A program made the translations under genes and the position numbers. DNA of 64,000 bases from positions 5,394,001 to 5,458,000 of the forward strand of contig NZ_CP036175.1 in the NCBI RefSeq assembly GCF_003261575.2, given 5' to 3'. Shown here piece by piece: positions 53,562-62,976 of this stretch. Source of the DNA: Klebsiella huaxiensis (GTDB lineage: Bacteria > Pseudomonadota > Gammaproteobacteria > Enterobacterales > Enterobacteriaceae). A model generated the notes under the pieces. It was not told the DNA's origin. It saw only the letters and a list, made by a program, of their open reading frames with translations, and ran no database searches. Position 1 is the stretch's first letter, and each line of letters begins with the position of its first letter.

Positions 53562-55855
53562 GCTGATTTCTCCTGTGGATGTAACGCACGCTGCAACAAA
53601 TCGCGGCCATAGTGATAGGCCGGATGCCAGGCCACCTGACTCCAACCATAGCGGGCGCATTCGCGCTGTAACCAGTTAGCATCCGCCAGCGCAGGGCGGC
53701 CAATGGCGCACAGATCGGCACGCCCGGAAGCGATAATGCTGTTCACCTGATCCGCATCGCTAATCGCGCCCACCGCCATGGTGGCAACACCGCCTTCATT
53801 GCGCAGACGGTCGGCCATCGGCGTCTGGAACATACGGCCATACACCGGTTTTTGATCGACAGAAACTTCGCCGGAGGAGCAGGTGATCATGTCCACGCCC
53901 GCTTCGCGCAAACGGCGGGCTATCTCTACCGCCTCGTCCACCGTAGTCCCCCCTTCCACCCAGTCGGTCGCGGAGATACGCACCGAAATAGGTAAATGCT
54001 GCGGCCACACTTCCCGTACCGCGCGGAACACCGCCAGAGGGAAGCGCAGACGGTTTTCCAGCGAACCGCCATATTCATCCTGGCGCTGGTTGGTTAACGG
54101 CGAGATAAAGCTCGACAGCAGCACGCCGTGCGCCGCCTGAATTTCCAGCCAGTCAAACCCGGCTTTAGCCGCGCGACGCGTCGCCGCGACAAACTCGGCA
54201 ATCACCGCATCAAGCTGTTCAGCCGTCACTTCCTCCGGCACCTGAGACACGCCAGGACGGTACGGCAGCGGCGAGGCGGAAATTAGCGGCCAGTTGCCCT
54301 GCGCCAACGGGTGATCCGGCTTCTCATCCCCACGCTGGGTGGAACCGCGACGCCCTGCGTGCCCCAGCTGTACACCAATGCTGGCACCGCTATTTTGATG
54401 GACAAAATCGGTCACCTGCCGCCAGGCAAGCACCTGCTCGTCGTTCCACAGCCCCGGACAACCGGGAGTGATGCGCCCCTGCGGCGACACGGCGGTCATT
54501 TCGGTCATGACCAGCCCCGCCCCGCCGACGGCGCGGCTGCCCAGATGCATCAGGTGAAACATGCCCGGCACGCCCTCTTTCGCCTGGTAGAGCAACACCG
54601 GCGAAATCACGGTGCGGTTTTTCAGCGTCACGCCGCGTACCTGATATGGCGTGAGGATCGGCGGCACGCCCGGCGCTTTCGCCAGCCACTGCTCGTATTG
54701 ATTTAACCACTGCGGATCGCGCAGGCGCAGGTTCTCGTGAGAGATACGCTGGGAGCGGGTCAGCAGCGAGTAGGCAAACTGCTGCGGGGGAAAATTTTCG
54801 TAGCGGGCGACATTCTCGAACCACTCGGTGGAGTTGCGCGCCGCGTTCTGAATTTTCAGCACCTCGACGCTGCGCACCGCCTGATAGTGGTCGAGGCCGC
54901 GATGCAGGTCGCCACTGGTGTGCTGTAAGCTGTTAGCCAGTTCGATAGCATCTTCCAGCGCTAACTTTGTGCCGGAACCAATCGAGAAGTGGGCGGTGTG
55001 AGCGGCATCGCCCATCAGCACCAGCGGTACTGGCTTCTTCTGATGTTCAATCCAGTGCACCCAGTTCTCGCAAATCACCCGCGGGAAGCGGATCCAGATT
55101 GCCGCGCCGCGCAGGTGGGCCGCGTTGGACATCAGCGGCTGGCCGTCCAGCCACGGGGCGAATAGCTTCTCGCAGTAAGCGATGCCCTCTTCCTGGCTCA
55201 TCTCATCCAACCCGGCTGCTTTCCACGTCTCTTCGGTGGTTTCGATAATAAAGGTCGATAACCCCGGCTCGAACTGGTAGGCATGTACCTGGAACCAGCC
55301 GTGCGGCGATTCGGCGAATAAAAAGGTAAAGGCTTCAAATACTTTGCGCGTGCCCAGCCAGACAAAACGACACTGACGGTTGTCGATATCCGGCTGAAAC
55401 ACCGACGGGTAGCGGGTACGAATGCGGCTGTTAATACCGTCGGAGGCGATCACCAGATCCGCCTGATAACGTTCAATCTGCGTCTGCTCGTCCTCCACCA
55501 GGGTGTCGAACACCAGTTCAACGCCGAGCGACTGACAGCGCTCCTGCAAAATGTTGAGCAGCTTTTTACGGCCAATGCCGATAAAGCCGTGACCGCCGCT
55601 GCGGTTTACCGAATCCTTAAAGTGAATTTCGATATCGTCCCAGCGGTTGAACTGCCGGGCAATCTGCTCGGCGCTCACCGGGTCGGCCTGGCGCAAATTT
55701 TCCAGCGTAGCGTCGGAGAAGACCACGCCCCAACCGAAAGTGTCGTACGGGCGGTTACGCTCCACCACCACGATGTTGTTGGCCGGGTTTTGCAGCTTCA
55801 TCAGTAGGGCAAAGTAAAGCCCCGCCGGACCGCCGCCGATACACACAATGTTCAT
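53558..55855 (-). CDS. FAD monooxygenase fused to old-yellow-enzyme domain (salicylyl-CoA 5-hydroxylase / 2-aminobenzoyl-CoA monooxygenase type)
   Basis: A 765-residue fusion. The N-terminal FAD hydroxylase (about 1-380) has GGGPAGLYFA (about 8), DGINSRIRTR (about 143) and GDAAHTAHFSIGSGTKLALED (about 284). The C-terminal FMN old-yellow-enzyme domain (about 400-750) has TEMTAVSPQGR, IQAAHGVLLSSFISPLTNQR and IGRPALADANW. This arrangement is known only in aryl-CoA hydroxylases: salicylyl-CoA 5-hydroxylase and 2-aminobenzoyl-CoA monooxygenase/reductase. It should therefore act on a CoA thioester and hydroxylate para to the ortho substituent. It overlaps both flanking genes by four bases. Confidence 0.9.
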   Translation of the reverse strand: MNIVCIGGGPAGLYFALLMKLQNPANNIVVVERNRPYDTFGWGVVFSDATLENLRQADPVSAEQIARQFNRWDDIEIHFKDSVNRSGGHGFIGIGRKKLLNILQERCQSLGVELVFDTLVEDEQTQIERYQADLVIASDGINSRIRTRYPSVFQPDIDNRQCRFVWLGTRKVFEAFTFLFAESPHGWFQVHAYQFEPGLSTFIIETTEETWKAAGLDEMSQEEGIAYCEKLFAPWLDGQPLMSNAAHLRGAAIWIRFPRVICENWVHWIEHQKKPVPLVLMGDAAHTAHFSIGSGTKLALEDAIELANSLQHTSGDLHRGLDHYQAVRSVEVLKIQNAARNSTEWFENVARYENFPPQQFAYSLLTRSQRISHENLRLRDPQWLNQYEQWLAKAPGVPPILTPYQVRGVTLKNRTVISPVLLYQAKEGVPGMFHLMHLGSRAVGGAGLVMTEMTAVSPQGRITPGCPGLWNDEQVLAWRQVTDFVHQNSGASIGVQLGHAGRRGSTQRGDEKPDHPLAQGNWPLISASPLPYRPGVSQVPEEVTAEQLDAVIAEFVAATRRAAKAGFDWLEIQAAHGVLLSSFISPLTNQRQDEYGGSLENRLRFPLAVFRAVREVWPQHLPISVRISATDWVEGGTTVDEAVEIARRLREAGVDMITCSSGEVSVDQKPVYGRMFQTPMADRLRNEGGVATMAVGAISDADQVNSIIASGRADLCAIGRPALADANWLQRECARYGWSQVAWHPAYHYGRDLLQRALHPQEKSA

Positions 55856-56277
55856 AGACTCTCTCCTGATGATTGCAACGCGGCCAGCAGCTCAGCCGGG
55901 ATATCGATAGAACGATGGGTTTCAAGGGAGGTCGTCACCAGCGTCTGGGTGACCTGCATGCGCTGCTCGCCTTCAAGGCTGGTACAGTTCAGCGCCAGCT
56001 TCAGCGAGCGCGAACCAATGTGAATCACTTCCAACTGGAGAATGACGTCGTCGCCCATACGACTGACGGCTTTAAAATCTGCGTCCAGGTGCACCGTCGG
56101 CATGCCGAAGCGGCGCTCGCCGATAAAACCGGCAAAACCATACGGCAGCAGCGAATCAACCCATGCTTCCAGCAGGTTGTTGAACATCACGAAATATTGC
56201 GGATAGAAAACAATCCCCGCCGGATCGCACTCGGCAAAACGAATGCGGTGCGGCTGGGTAAAGGTTGTAGCACTCAT
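55852..56277 (-). CDS. Acyl-CoA thioesterase (4-hydroxybenzoyl-CoA thioesterase family)
   Basis: A 141-residue hotdog-fold thioesterase with the family active-site segment RIRFAECDPAGIVFYPQYF (about 12-30), including the catalytic Asp of Pseudomonas-type 4-hydroxybenzoyl-CoA thioesterase. It should free the hydroxylated aromatic acid from CoA before ring cleavage. It is placed between the iorB and monooxygenase genes, overlapping the latter by four bases, in line with that order of steps. Confidence 0.9.
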   Translation of the reverse strand: MSATTFTQPHRIRFAECDPAGIVFYPQYFVMFNNLLEAWVDSLLPYGFAGFIGERRFGMPTVHLDADFKAVSRMGDDVILQLEVIHIGSRSLKLALNCTSLEGEQRMQVTQTLVTTSLETHRSIDIPAELLAALQSSGESL

Positions 56278-56286
56278 AAAAGCTCC

Positions 56287-57774
56287 TTAGTTCAGCGCCA
56301 GGCGCACCTGGCACTCGCGCAATTTATCGCCATGTTCATCCGCCAGCGCCGCATCGCGCAGCTCGCGCAAAGTGGCGGGCGGCAGACGACAATCGTGGCG
56401 TTCCACAATGCCGATTAACGTCTGGTAATTACGTAACCCGCGGGCGTGGGTGTCGCCATAACCTTTCACCAGCCGCTGACACTGCACAATCTCCAGCGCC
56501 AGCGCCGGGTTGAACGCCGCCGCGCGGATAACGTATTGCAGCCATTCATCAATACGCGCCGTTTCCAGTTGGTAGCGCAGGGTCAGGCGACGCCCGCGAC
56601 GCCAGTGCGCCAGCGTCCACAGCAGCAGGTAGCCACGCAGCGAGCTGGTGGTTACCACGCGTCCTTTGCGTGTGGCATTACTCAACAGGCGCTGACAAAA
56701 GCCCGGCTGTTGCAGCCAGCGCCCCAGCCCGGTGGGCAGGGTTTCGCAGATCTCCTCCAGCCGTGGGTGCATGTATTCGTTGATACTCAGATGCTGGTTA
56801 TCCTGCAGTTTCACGTCGCTGCGGATACGCTCAAAGCGGCTGCCGCGAATCTTCAGATCCGCCACGCGAATGGTGTCTTCCCACGACATCCAGATAGCCA
56901 GATGTCGTGCAGCTTCACGCAGCAGCAGCTCATCGTTACCGCCGGGCTGTGCGGCGAGCGCGGCCAGACGATCGAGATAGTTCGCCGCCCAGGCCACATC
57001 CTGGTAATCCAACAGGCGGCGCACGCCTTCAATGGCAGTCGGCTGTGCGCTTTCCGGCAGTTCCTGATGGATGCGCGTCAGCAACGCCGCCACTTTCGCA
57101 TTGGAAGGCAGGGGCGCCTGAGTAGTAACCACTGCCGGTTCCGCCTCTTCCAGACGGGTGTTCATCACCCCTTGGGCGAAGGCGACAAGGCTGGTTTTCA
57201 CCCCTACGCCGCCGCGGGTAATGGTTTCTTCAAACTGCTGCTGGTTAAACGGCAGCACGCCGGAACCGCACAGCGCGCCAAAGAGTACGGCGCTAATTAC
57301 GCTGCGGCTCTCTTCCGCCGTTTTCGCCATGTCGAAGCGGATAAATTTGCGCGCGGCGCTGCTGGCGTGGTCGATCAACGTGGTGTTATTCACACGACCG
57401 TCGCCCATCGCCGTTTTTTCACCAATGGAGTAAACGCGGTGGGTGGAGGCTATAAGCGTAGTGCGCTGCTGCGTCACTAACCCGCGCTGCACCGCGCGCC
57501 CGGCCTCCATCAGCTCGGAGGCCAGCACCACGTCTACGTCGCCCGGCATCGGCATCAACGCCAGCACCGGCGGTTTATCCAGCTCGTGCAGACCCGGAAA
57601 CAGCTCGACGTAATAGATGGTGGAGCCGGTACGTTGCGCCACGCCCGGTACCGAGGTGGTCTGGGCGAAATAGCCGTTCTCTTCGCCCAGGTTGACAATC
57701 CAGTCGGCGAGCACGCCGCCCCCTTCCCCGCCCATCGCCAGAATGGCGATTTTGATGGGTTGTACTTTCGGCAT
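56287..57774 (-). CDS. iorB: Indolepyruvate oxidoreductase subunit beta-type protein (IorB with C-terminal DUF6537)
   Basis: A 495-residue protein. The N-terminal POR gamma domain (about 1-190; AILAMGGEGGGVLADW, VPGVAQRTGSTIYY) completes the 2-oxoacid:ferredoxin oxidoreductase active site. The C-terminal half (about 220-490) is the DUF6537-type helical region seen in aerobic bacterial versions. Together with IorA it would turn an aryl-2-oxoacid, CoA and oxidised ferredoxin into aryl-CoA and CO2. It is 11 bp after iorA. The natural 2-oxoacid (indolepyruvate, phenylpyruvate or an aryl-glyoxylate) is not given by the sequence. Confidence 0.9.
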   Translation of the reverse strand: MPKVQPIKIAILAMGGEGGGVLADWIVNLGEENGYFAQTTSVPGVAQRTGSTIYYVELFPGLHELDKPPVLALMPMPGDVDVVLASELMEAGRAVQRGLVTQQRTTLIASTHRVYSIGEKTAMGDGRVNNTTLIDHASSAARKFIRFDMAKTAEESRSVISAVLFGALCGSGVLPFNQQQFEETITRGGVGVKTSLVAFAQGVMNTRLEEAEPAVVTTQAPLPSNAKVAALLTRIHQELPESAQPTAIEGVRRLLDYQDVAWAANYLDRLAALAAQPGGNDELLLREAARHLAIWMSWEDTIRVADLKIRGSRFERIRSDVKLQDNQHLSINEYMHPRLEEICETLPTGLGRWLQQPGFCQRLLSNATRKGRVVTTSSLRGYLLLWTLAHWRRGRRLTLRYQLETARIDEWLQYVIRAAAFNPALALEIVQCQRLVKGYGDTHARGLRNYQTLIGIVERHDCRLPPATLRELRDAALADEHGDKLRECQVRLALN

Positions 57775-57785
57775 CTGAGTGCTCC

Positions 57786-59960
57786 TTACAGGCTAACGCG
57801 GGCCAGGCGACGGGCGTTCCGGCGCTGTAACCAGTTGATTAATGGACGACGAATCGCCTCTCTCCAGCGTTCACTGCGCCCCGGATGGGTGACGATGCGC
57901 GCCCGATAAAACGAGGGGCACAACACGGCGGCATGCGACACTTCGCCGCACAGGCCGCAGCCGACGCAGCTGTTGATCACCGTTGCGACCGGGTCGGTAC
58001 GCAGTGGATCCGGGTTCGGTTTAATCGACAGCGACGGACAGCCGGAAAGACGAATGCAAGAGTGGTCGCCGGTACAGGTGTCGCTATCCACGCCGAAGCG
58101 CTCCGCCACCACGCGTTTACCGCTCTCCAGCGCTTTACGCACCTGCTGCTTTTCACGGCGCTGGCGGTTGAGCATGCATTCGCTCTGGGCAATCAGCACC
58201 TTCGGACCCGGCGTTTTGCTGGTTAAGGCGTCGCGCAGAGTAGCGGTCATGGTTTTCAGGTCATAGGTGCGACGCACCGTTTTCACCCATTTCACGCCGA
58301 CGCCCTTCACCGCCTGCTCAATAGCGTGGCCGGTACTGCGGGTGGCGTTTTGCGCGGTGGACGACAGAATGTCCTGGCCGCCAGTGGCCGAGGTGTAGCT
58401 GTTGTCGACCACAATGGTCAGGTTGTTGCTCTGGTTAAATACGCTGTTGGCGATGCCGCTGGTCAGACCGTTATGCCAGAAACCGCCGTCGCCCATCACC
58501 GAGATGGCGCGCTTGCCGTCTTTGCTATTGAGCGCCGCCGCTCCCGCGCCGCCCAGACCGTAGCCCATGGTGGTATTACCGAGATTAAACGGCGGCAGAA
58601 TCGAGAACAGATGGCAGCCGATGTCGGCGCTGATGTGGTGCGGGCCAAGCTCGCGCTCAATCAGCTTCATGGCGGTAAAAATCGGCCGCTCCGGGCAGCC
58701 GGTACAAAACCCCGGCGGGCGAGCGTGAATCGCATCAGCCAGCGCAGGCGGCGCGGCGTTGACGACATCCGGCATCACGTTGGCCAGCGGAATGCGCACC
58801 TGGCGCGCGGCAGCCAGGGCATCCGGCGCCAGACGATCGTAACGTTCGAAGAAGGCGCGCAGCCCCGCCAGCACGGTGGCGGTGTTGTACTCGCCAGCAA
58901 GCGGTAACAGGTCTTTGCCGTGCAGTTTGGTACTCAGCCCCTTCTGGCGCAGGATGTTAGCAATATTCTGCTCAACGAAGTTCGGCTGCCCCTCTTCCAG
59001 CACCAGCACCGCGCGCTTGTTGCGGCAGAACTCGTCCAACTCTTCGTCCACCAGCGGGTAGGCGACGTTCATCACGTACAGCGGGATTTTGCTGTTGCCA
59101 AACACGTCGGCCAGATCCAGCTGGTTAAGGGCGCGAATCAACGTGTTGTAGTTGCCGCCCTGCAGCACGATGCCAATATCGTCGACGTCGGAGGAGAAGA
59201 ACTCGTTCAGGCGACGTTCACGAATGAAGCGCAGCGCCGCAGGCCAGCGCTGATGAACCTTCTCTTTTTCATGCAGGAAGCTGGCAGGCGGCAGCACGAT
59301 GCGGCTGATGTCGCGCTGGGGATTTTCCAGCGCCTGTTTCACCGTAAACGCCGGAGCGCGGTTTTCCGAGGTGACAAACTGACCGTGAACGTGACAGGAA
59401 CGGATGCGCATTTGCAGCATCACCGGGGTGTTGCTGGCCTCGGACAGTTCAAAGCCATCCTTCACCGCCTGCACGATACACGGCAGGTTCGGGCGCGGGT
59501 CGAGCAGCCACATTTGTGATTTCATGGCGAAAGCATGGCTGCGCTCCTGCATGATTGATGAACCTTCGCCGTAGTCTTCGCCGACGATAATCAACGCTCC
59601 GCCCAGCACGCCGCCGGAGGAGAGGTTGGCCAGCGCGTCGGAAGCCACGTTGGTGCCAACCGTCGCCTTGAAGGTCACCGCGCCGCGCAGCGGGTAGTTG
59701 ACCGACGCCGCCAGCGTCGCCGCCGCGGTAGCTTCGCTGGCGCTGTTTTCAAAGCGAATGCCATACTCGTCGAGGATCGGCTGGGCATCGGCCAGCACGT
59801 CCATCAAGTGGGAAATAGGCGCGCCCTGATAGCCGGCCACGTAGGAGACGCCGGATTCCAGCAGCGCTTTAGTGACGGCCAGAATACCTTCGCCGCTAAA
59901 TACAGAACCTGCCGGTAAAGTCAGTTTCTTTACCTCTTCAACAAACGAACGTTCAGCCAT
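57786..59960 (-). CDS. iorA: Indolepyruvate ferredoxin oxidoreductase alpha-type subunit (IorA)
   Basis: A 724-residue subunit started at ATG 59960 (MAERSFVEEVKKLTLPAGS); the GTG one codon earlier is less likely. An alpha (pyrimidine-binding) domain (about 15-190) is followed by domain II, the TPP-binding beta domain with SVMGDGGFWHNGLTSGIANS (about 490), and two C-terminal [4Fe-4S] clusters (CTGDHSCIRLSGC at about 640, CVGCGLCGEVSHAAVLC at about 675). It is the first gene of the operon. Aerobic growth with such an oxygen-sensitive enzyme type is known for some proteobacterial aromatic pathways. Confidence 0.92.
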   Translation of the reverse strand: MAERSFVEEVKKLTLPAGSVFSGEGILAVTKALLESGVSYVAGYQGAPISHLMDVLADAQPILDEYGIRFENSASEATAAATLAASVNYPLRGAVTFKATVGTNVASDALANLSSGGVLGGALIIVGEDYGEGSSIMQERSHAFAMKSQMWLLDPRPNLPCIVQAVKDGFELSEASNTPVMLQMRIRSCHVHGQFVTSENRAPAFTVKQALENPQRDISRIVLPPASFLHEKEKVHQRWPAALRFIRERRLNEFFSSDVDDIGIVLQGGNYNTLIRALNQLDLADVFGNSKIPLYVMNVAYPLVDEELDEFCRNKRAVLVLEEGQPNFVEQNIANILRQKGLSTKLHGKDLLPLAGEYNTATVLAGLRAFFERYDRLAPDALAAARQVRIPLANVMPDVVNAAPPALADAIHARPPGFCTGCPERPIFTAMKLIERELGPHHISADIGCHLFSILPPFNLGNTTMGYGLGGAGAAALNSKDGKRAISVMGDGGFWHNGLTSGIANSVFNQSNNLTIVVDNSYTSATGGQDILSSTAQNATRSTGHAIEQAVKGVGVKWVKTVRRTYDLKTMTATLRDALTSKTPGPKVLIAQSECMLNRQRREKQQVRKALESGKRVVAERFGVDSDTCTGDHSCIRLSGCPSLSIKPNPDPLRTDPVATVINSCVGCGLCGEVSHAAVLCPSFYRARIVTHPGRSERWREAIRRPLINWLQRRNARRLARVSL

Positions 59961-59963
59961 CAC

Positions 59964-60275
59964 AACCTCACTTTCATTTCAATTTGGTCTGATTAACTTG
60001 TAAGCAACGTGCGAAGGAGGGGCAATCCATGATTTGTCATGGAATTGTCATTTGTGCGGAAGATGGATAGCGATTGCAGAACGGGGATAAAAATGGGGGG
60101 ATTGGTACGCATCCCCTCACCCTGGCCCTCTCCCAAAAGGGGCGAAGGAACCGTTGGGTGCTGGATTGAGGTGTGCTGAACATGAATATCTCAGCTCGGT
60201 GCGCCCCTCTCCTTTTTAAGAGAGAGTTAACGCACCGTAATTTAAAAGATTATCGTTCTTCTGATTTCCGGCATC
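59964..60275. other. iorA control region and MFS 3' flank
   Basis: A 312-bp gap. Near iorA it has a promoter-like TTGCCC-N17-TACAAG (minus strand), an inverted repeat at 60027 and the motif pair shared with the cyclase promoter. The right part contains two CCCTCTCC-type repeats (about 60107-60155 and 60195-60240). No gene was recognised. Confidence 0.6.
59998..60042 (-). promoter_or_regulatory. Candidate iorA promoter/operator
   Basis: Contains the inverted repeat CCATGA-TTTG-TCATGG (60027-60042), and on the minus strand ATGGAT followed 18 bases later by TGCTTACAA (59998-60006), which recurs before the cyclase gene. The repeat overlaps the probable -35. Likely binding site for the MarR- or AraC-type regulator. 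Confidence 0.5.
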
Positions 60276-61556
60276 CTACCGCTTCGGTAGCAACATCACC
60301 GTCAGCGCCGCGACCAGCGACACCAGCGCAAACGCGCCAAAGTTCCACGACAGAGATAGCCCACTGCTGGCTATCCACGCGCCAAACAGTGGCCCGCTCA
60401 TCGCGCCGATACGCGCAAAGCTCAGCGCCCAACCGGTGGCCGCCGCGCGGCTGTTGCCTGGATACCAGGTCGCCAGATAGCCGGTCAAGATAAGCGATGC
60501 AGAAATACTGCCGACACCTGCCAGCGCGGTCAGCAGAATATTGACCGGCAGCGAGTGCGGGAACATCAGCGCGCAGATGCCCGCGCCGCCCACGAGGTAA
60601 GAAAGCGCCACCGCTCGTTTCGCGCCGATACGATCGGCAATGCGCCCGAGGAACAAGCCGCCCACCGCCGAGGCGAGGCTAAACACCACCAAAAACAGCA
60701 GGCTTGGCCCCAGCGCATAGCCGCTTTTGCGCATGATGCTCGGCAGCCAGGTGTTGAGACCATAGACCAGCAACATGCCGCAGAATAAGGCGACCCAGAA
60801 GCAGGCCGTGGCGCGCAGATAGTCACCCGAGAACAGCAGGCTGCCAGTTTTACGCCAGCCCTCCTGCTGCGGACGCGGCGTTTCCGCTTGCGGCAGCGGA
60901 ACGCCGAGACGCGATGACAGCTCACGCGCCTCAATCATTCGCCCACGGCTGACCAGATACTCTAGCGACTCCGGCAGCAGGCGCGACATCGGCCACAGCA
61001 CCAGCAGCGGCAGGGCGCCCACGCCAATCACGCTGCGCCAGCCGAAGTGGGGAATCAGCCACATCGCCACCAGCGCCGAGCACAGAATGCCCAGCGAGTA
61101 GCCAGAATACATAATCCCGTAGTTGTAGCTGCGCCGCTCCGGCGGCGAATATTCTACGGTTAGCGCCGCCGCCACAGGAATCACCCCGCCCAGCCCCAGC
61201 CCTCCAACAAAACGCGCCACGCCGAACAGCAGCGGCGTCGGCGCCCAGGTGGTGGCTATCATCGAAAGCGAAAACAGCCCGACGCACAGCAGCAGCATCC
61301 GCCGCCGCCCGATGCGTTCGCTCAGTGAACCGGCAGCGAATGCGCCGAAGAACATTCCCACCAGCGCGTAGCTACTGAGCGCCCCCAGCTCCAGCGGCGT
61401 CAGCCCCCAGCCAGCGTCTTCCGCCATACTGGAAAGCACCGCCCCCATCACGCCAACGTCATAGCCTTCAAATAAAATACTCAACCAGCACACCAGTAAT
61501 ACCCGGCGGGTCACGGCGTACGGACGCACCGCACTCTTTGTCATCGCAATGGTCAT
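60276..61556 (-). CDS. MFS transporter, aromatic acid:H+ symporter type
   Basis: A 426-residue permease with about twelve membrane segments. The MFS motif A loop is in GSLSERIGRRRMLL (between segments 2 and 3, about 82), with the repeat GRIADRIGAKRAV (about 300). The start is at ATG 61556, or four codons in (MTKSAVRPYAVTRR). The sequence is of the AAHS/PcaK-like group that imports aromatic acids. It lies downstream of the divergent araC promoter and upstream of the iorA operon, on the same strand, so it is probably the uptake step of that pathway. Substrate inferred only. Confidence 0.87.
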   Translation of the reverse strand: MTIAMTKSAVRPYAVTRRVLLVCWLSILFEGYDVGVMGAVLSSMAEDAGWGLTPLELGALSSYALVGMFFGAFAAGSLSERIGRRRMLLLCVGLFSLSMIATTWAPTPLLFGVARFVGGLGLGGVIPVAAALTVEYSPPERRSYNYGIMYSGYSLGILCSALVAMWLIPHFGWRSVIGVGALPLLVLWPMSRLLPESLEYLVSRGRMIEARELSSRLGVPLPQAETPRPQQEGWRKTGSLLFSGDYLRATACFWVALFCGMLLVYGLNTWLPSIMRKSGYALGPSLLFLVVFSLASAVGGLFLGRIADRIGAKRAVALSYLVGGAGICALMFPHSLPVNILLTALAGVGSISASLILTGYLATWYPGNSRAAATGWALSFARIGAMSGPLFGAWIASSGLSLSWNFGAFALVSLVAALTVMLLPKR

Positions 61557-61889
61557 GGCAAACTCCGGTTAGTGGACACACCATCAGCGATAAGAAAAGT
61601 GGCGCAAAGGATCAATCCTCCCTCCATCTGCCAGCAGTTATATCTGCACAAGCCGGATAATCACCGCGCAAAATGGCATTTCGCCGCCCGCAGCGATAAC
61701 AAAATCTGCGCGATCCATCTCTCGTTATCGGAATTTGCTCTGACATAACTTCTGAATTCCAGTTAACGTGTATGCGTTAGCAAGTTGTTAATGGAATGTT
61801 GATTAAAGCAACGCGTTCGCGTATGACGGCCAGCAATCAACAACAGGCAGGACGTTTCACCTTTACGTCGTCTCCACGAGGAGTCTGTT
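61557..61889. other. MFS-araC divergent control region
   Basis: A 333-bp region between divergent genes. It includes an inverted repeat CGATAAC (61694-61700) / GTTATCG (61724-61730), which could be part of an AraC-type site, and AT-rich stretches on the araC side. No reading frame is supported. Confidence 0.5.
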
Positions 61890-62897
61890 ATGTTGATCAA
61901 CGATATCGTCTCACCGCGTCTGTCCGCCGCGCTTAGTCATCTCAATTCGTCCGCCAACCTGCTGTTTACCTCCGCCACGCTGGAGCAAGCAGGTGCCGTC
62001 GTAGGACGGATCTTCAAACCTTGCCAGGTGGATCTGGTCGATCGCGGCGCACGCGCCGACGTGCGGATGCACCACATTCCGATGGGTGAAATCTCACTTA
62101 ACCGCCTGCGCTACAGCTCACGGGTGGATATCGCGCCGTGCCTGATGAAGGATTTTTTTCTGGTGCAGATGCCGCTGCACGGTAGCGCCACAGTGGTGAG
62201 CGAAGGTCAGGAGATCCTATCCGGTCCGCAGCTGGCCACGGTGATTAACCCGGAAGACGTCACCCGCATGCGCTGGGAGCCGGGCAACGATCAGTTTCTG
62301 CTGCGCATCTCCCGCTCGCTGCTGGAGAACATGTTGGTCGGCCAGCTTGGCCAGCCGCTGAACGAACCGCTACGCTTCGAGACCGCGTTCCGCTGGCAGG
62401 AGAACCCGGCGTGGTGTGCGCTCATTGGTTATCTGCTGGAGTGCGCCAGCCAGGGGCTGGACCTGGAAAAACACCGTCTGATTCGCCAGCAGATGGAGCA
62501 ACTGGTGGCCACCACGTTGCTCAATAGCCACCAGCATAACTATCGCCAACCCGCTGACAGCAAGCGTTCCAGCATTCGCCCGGCCCACGTCCGCCGCGTG
62601 CAAGAGTACATTCACGCCCACGCGCACGAAACGCTGAGCGCGGAAGCACTGGCGGGGATTGGCGGCGTTAGCCTGCGCGGACTGTATGCGGGGTTTAAAA
62701 ACTTTCTTGGCGTCAGCCCGATGCAATATCTGCGGGATACCCGTATGGAGCGGGTGCGCGCCGAGCTGCTTTCCGGCGAGGTAAACAACGTGACAGGCGC
62801 TGCGCTGCGCTGGGGATTTGCCCATATGGGGCGCTTTAGCGCCGAGTACAGAGCACGCTTTGGTGAGACGCCCAGTCAGAGCATGCGTAAGCGCTGA
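61890..62897 (+). CDS. AraC-family transcriptional regulator
   Basis: A 335-residue regulator. The N-terminal ligand domain (about 20-195; AraC_binding_2-like, similar in layout to FeaR and AntR-type regulators of aromatic metabolism) precedes a C-terminal double HTH (about 230-330: ETLSAEALAGIGGVSLRGLYAGF and VTGAALRWGFAHMGRFSAEYRARFG, the conserved AraC end). It is divergent from the permease gene and convergent with the cyclase gene. It is likely the activator of the permease, cyclase and iorA operons, a role inferred from position. Confidence 0.9.
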   Translation: MLINDIVSPRLSAALSHLNSSANLLFTSATLEQAGAVVGRIFKPCQVDLVDRGARADVRMHHIPMGEISLNRLRYSSRVDIAPCLMKDFFLVQMPLHGSATVVSEGQEILSGPQLATVINPEDVTRMRWEPGNDQFLLRISRSLLENMLVGQLGQPLNEPLRFETAFRWQENPAWCALIGYLLECASQGLDLEKHRLIRQQMEQLVATTLLNSHQHNYRQPADSKRSSIRPAHVRRVQEYIHAHAHETLSAEALAGIGGVSLRGLYAGFKNFLGVSPMQYLRDTRMERVRAELLSGEVNNVTGAALRWGFAHMGRFSAEYRARFGETPSQSMRKR

Positions 62898-62902
62898 CCG
62901 GC

Positions 62903-62966
62903 AATACACGTCGTACTTCAAGTTGCAGATGCGTTTTGTCCTGCAACTCGAATTACTTAGTGTATT
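62903..62966 (+). repeat. Internally deleted ERIC element
   Basis: About 64 bp, ends AATACAC and GTGTATT; ERIC arms ACTTCAAGTTGCAGATGCGT and CTGCAACTCGAATTA form a long hairpin. It lies between the convergent araC and cyclase genes and may end both transcripts. Confidence 0.88.
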
Positions 62967-62976
62967 TGTGTTGAAG

